In this document: one piece after another, positions 61,829 through 64,000 of the stretch
Layout: every line of letters begins with the position of its first letter
How positions within the stretch are numbered: the first letter of the stretch is position 1
NCBI GenBank assembly: GCA_024684065.1
Contig: JAIKXO010000109.1
Span: 1-64,000 of the forward strand
From: Lachnospiraceae bacterium
GTDB taxonomy: Bacteria > Bacillota_A > Clostridia > Lachnospirales > Lachnospiraceae
Reading direction: 5' to 3'
Length of the DNA stretch: 64,000 bases
The notes under the pieces: model-generated
Database searches by the model: none
What the model was told of the DNA's origin: nothing
Seen by the model: the letters and a program-made list of their open reading frames with translations, nothing else
Program-made: the position numbers and the translations under genes

Positions 61829-61952
61829 AATAAGGAAGGTACACTATATGTGTGTTTCAGAAAGATCGGACAATCTGCGTTATCATGCGTCTGAAACCGC
61901 AGCAGAGTAAGCCGGTCTCGTGCCTGCGGTGAAAATACCCTTCCTTATTTTT
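61829..61952 (+). ncRNA. Short structured transcript with closing stem and T-run
   Basis: AATAAGGAAGG (61829-61839) pairs perfectly with CCTTCCTTATT (61939-61949), followed by TTT. Inside are GTTTCAGA/TCTGAAAC and CCGCAG/CTGCGG stems. The layout is that of a small RNA or an attenuator of about 120 nt. The closing stem would hide the AAGGAAGG ribosome site of the internal small ORF. I recognise no known RNA family. The remaining gap from 61950 to 62240 holds the 20-bp repeats and AT-rich sequence. Confidence 0.6.
61848..61910 (+). CDS. Putative 20-residue peptide ORF
   Basis: ATG to TAA encodes MCVSERSDNLRYHASETAAE. AAGGAAGG lies eight bases upstream, an ideal distance. The peptide is hydrophilic with a single Cys at position 2. 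It may be a leader peptide whose translation alters folding of the surrounding RNA, or a small secreted or modified peptide, though no export signal or modifying enzyme is seen. Too short for composition evidence. Confidence 0.4.
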   Translation: MCVSERSDNLRYHASETAAE

Positions 61953-62008
61953 ATGTCTGAATAATAATTATTATGTCTGAATAATAATTTTTATGTTTGA
62001 ATAATACC
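61951..62008. repeat. Three tandem 20-bp repeats
   Basis: TTATGTCTGAATAATAATTA, a second copy ending TT, and a third TTATGTTTGAATAATACC follow with an exact 20-bp period. Spacing of two helical turns suggests protein binding sites upstream of the 62241 gene. Confidence 0.7.
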
Positions 62009-62240
62009 GTTCCCCGGATCATTTCCGCTTCCCTGCTTTGGCGCAGGTTTTGGACATCTGTTTTTTCCCTTAAGATTTTCTCTGTCATATGTAGTTTTAT
62101 TATTTTGCGTATAAGTGTTAATAAGGTTATAATCATTCATGAAATCATGTTATACTAAGAAAAAACTATAATAAATCATGTTTTGAAACAAATACGCCTG
62201 ATGAACAACCCGTTACCGTACAGAAAGGAAATCAGGAACT

Positions 62241-64000
62241 ATGAAGGAAAGAATAAAAGAAAAAAGACGTACAGGCATAAGCATAATTATCTGTATCATC
62301 ACACTCATGTCGGCCGCTCTGGCCGGTTGTCAATTGTACTATCCACCTGAGGCGGGAACCGGAGAGTACCGTCTTCCCATAATTGAAACATCGGACATCC
62401 ACGGCGCGCTCATTGAAGGCGTGGAACCCGACTACAGATACAAGGTGGCCTATATTGCCGATAAGATCAAAGATATACGCTCGACGGAGCATGGGGAGGA
62501 TACGGACAGACTGGTTCTTCTTGACGGAGGGGATATCTATCAGGGAAACGCGATATCCCTTCTCAGTGAGGGAGAAGCCATGTCGGCGGTATTTGATGAG
62601 TTACATTATGATGCCGTAGCTTTGGGTAATCATGAGTTCGACTGGGGTGTTGAGAAGGTTGTAGACGATAATAATACTATGCGAGACTATGAGATAAACG
62701 GAAAACTGTGCCGCAACAACATTCCGGTAGTATGCTCCAATCTGTACAGGGACGGAGAAAAAGCAGATATCACCGATGATTATGTGATACTTAGCAAGAA
62801 AGCCACAGGCGAAAACGGAAGACAAAAGAGGGTCAGGATAGGAGTGATCGGATTCGCTGAGGAGTATTCAACTTCGATTTCTGCCAAATCTTTTACGAAT
62901 CTGGGTTATACCATAGTCACTGATTATGACGAAGTCAACCGTATTTCAGGAGAGCTTAAAGATAATAAGGGCTGCGATGCGGTGATCCTGCTGGCCCACG
63001 GTGCGCCGGATGTGATCGCGGAAAGGCTCGGAAGCAAGTCTTCCGTGGATCTTGTACTGGGAGGCCATATCCATAAGGATATTATAGGAACGACCGAATG
63101 GGGGCTTCGTTATTTATCACCTTACGGTAATGCGGGCGCGTATGTTTATGATGAACTGGTATTTGAAAATGACGGGAAGGGAGGGCTCAGGATCAAATCC
63201 GGTGCCGATGACAACGCGGAACTTTTCAGTACTACCGAGGACAGGGATATGCTTCTTGATAATCCGGAGAACGAAGAAGAGCTTGATCATGACATTATAG
63301 ATCTTTCACAAGAATACCTTGACAGGGTGAGACCTTATCTGGAGACGGAGATCGGATATATAACAGAGCCGGCGACCGCGGATTATATTGAAGGGAGCAA
63401 TGAAAGGGCTTCCACAGTCGGCAATTTCGTATGCGATGCCATGAGACGTTCTGTAGATGCAGATGTAGCGTTTATAAACAGATCCGGAATTCGTTACAGC
63501 CTTTACATTGATGACGTAGACCGGCGTACCGTGACTAAATTAGATCTGTTTTCCATGCTTCCTTTCGATGACAGGTTGTATGTATATGAGATTACATACG
63601 GGGAGCTGCTGGATGTGTTTGACTACAGCATGAACGGAAGGGGGAGATCCGTGCTGACATATATGAGCGGTATCGATTGTTATTTCAGGGATGATCCTGA
63701 GGACGACGGAAGCGGGGAATACCCGGACACCATGGTGGATGCCCTGGTGAAGGACGGAGTTACTGTATATCATGACGGGGAATGGAAGGACGGATGGGAG
63801 AATGAAAAACTGAAGCTCGTGGTTATAGATTATTCGGCAGAGGCTGAAGACAATAACAACGGAACAGAGAATCCGCTTCGCAGGTATAATGAGACAGACC
63901 GTCTTATATCGAAGGAAGGATATTTACGGGAATGCGTTATTGAGACGCTTGAGGATGAAGCGGCCGCAAATGACGGGCATCTGCATGTGGATACCGAGCC
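62241..64000 (+). CDS. 5'-nucleotidase/2',3'-cyclic phosphodiesterase lipoprotein (3' end beyond window)
   Basis: An open frame of 586 codons still running at the window end. The signal peptide ends in AALAGC (Cys31), a lipobox. The metallophosphatase domain has all metal motifs: ETSDIHG, LLDGGDIYQGN, ALGNHEFDWG, ILLAHGAPD and LGGHIHKD. The C-terminal 5'-nucleotidase domain begins about residue 370 (STVGNFVCDAMRRSVDADVAFINRSGIR). It would hydrolyse nucleotides outside the cell for nucleoside and phosphate recovery. The ATG at 62241 follows AGAAAGGAAATCAGG. The C-terminus, including any further anchor, is not in view. Confidence 0.92.
   Translation, partial: MKERIKEKRRTGISIIICIITLMSAALAGCQLYYPPEAGTGEYRLPIIETSDIHGALIEGVEPDYRYKVAYIADKIKDIRSTEHGEDTDRLVLLDGGDIYQGNAISLLSEGEAMSAVFDELHYDAVALGNHEFDWGVEKVVDDNNTMRDYEINGKLCRNNIPVVCSNLYRDGEKADITDDYVILSKKATGENGRQKRVRIGVIGFAEEYSTSISAKSFTNLGYTIVTDYDEVNRISGELKDNKGCDAVILLAHGAPDVIAERLGSKSSVDLVLGGHIHKDIIGTTEWGLRYLSPYGNAGAYVYDELVFENDGKGGLRIKSGADDNAELFSTTEDRDMLLDNPENEEELDHDIIDLSQEYLDRVRPYLETEIGYITEPATADYIEGSNERASTVGNFVCDAMRRSVDADVAFINRSGIRYSLYIDDVDRRTVTKLDLFSMLPFDDRLYVYEITYGELLDVFDYSMNGRGRSVLTYMSGIDCYFRDDPEDDGSGEYPDTMVDALVKDGVTVYHDGEWKDGWENEKLKLVVIDYSAEAEDNNNGTENPLRRYNETDRLISKEGYLRECVIETLEDEAAANDGHLHVDTE

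Overview
The window looks like chromosome of an anaerobic, low-to-mid GC Firmicute of the Lachnospiraceae type (Butyrivibrio/Roseburia-like). The basis is family-level: oxygen-sensitive indolepyruvate:ferredoxin oxidoreductase, rubrerythrin, a clostridial thiolase, AGGAGG ribosome sites, a HrcA/CIRCE operator, YesN/YesM-type two-component proteins, a DUF6465 protein and a TnpX-like large serine recombinase. No species can be assigned from the sequence alone.

Layout. 0-13 kb: housekeeping and envelope genes (a PurF-like phosphoribosyltransferase that lacks the cysteine nucleophile, a GT-C membrane glycosyltransferase, DUF2225, a DUF5610-like protein, a PrsA-like foldase lipoprotein, HtpG behind a perfect CIRCE element, a class A penicillin-binding protein). 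13-16.5 kb: YigZ and iorAB. 16.5-36.3 kb: mainly an L-rhamnose locus: response regulator and sensor kinase, a four-gene sugar ABC importer, rhamnose mutarotase, then rhaB, rhaA and rhaD. Between these lie two Na+ symporters, tRNA-Pro(AGG), a diguanylate cyclase and a thiolase. The importer and rhaA promoters share a 32-bp conserved block at the same distance from an identical -10 box; rhaB has a weaker version. This is direct evidence of one regulon.

36.3-49.0 kb: a foreign, AT-richer block that appears inserted just behind rhaD. Its left part is a defence cluster on the minus strand (McrC, McrB, a YhcG-type nuclease, a zinc-finger DUF6076-like protein) next to a SymE-like remnant. Its right part is a compact plus-strand satellite: excisionase, primase-helicase, an iteron-rich putative origin, three small proteins (two with zinc ribbons), an HK97-type major capsid protein, a TnpW-like protein and a large serine recombinase. 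No portal, terminase, protease or tail gene is visible. GGTAAC/GTTACC boxes occur in both outer control regions of the satellite.

49-64 kb: rubrerythrin, a Pro/Ala-rich protein with four copies of an EIAALF motif, a secreted Gln-rich protein, an acyltransferase, a hybrid histidine kinase with a partner receiver protein, an HTH-DUF6465 fusion, a large GGDEF-EAL c-di-GMP enzyme, a short structured transcript with a 20-residue ORF, and a 5'-nucleotidase lipoprotein cut by the window end.

A family of about 85-90 bp three-hairpin repeats is scattered through the host sequence, absent from the 36.3-49.0 kb block, and forms a tandem array with an exact 90-bp period at that block's right edge. Two other long inverted-repeat elements lie upstream of the PrsA-like gene and upstream of rhaD.
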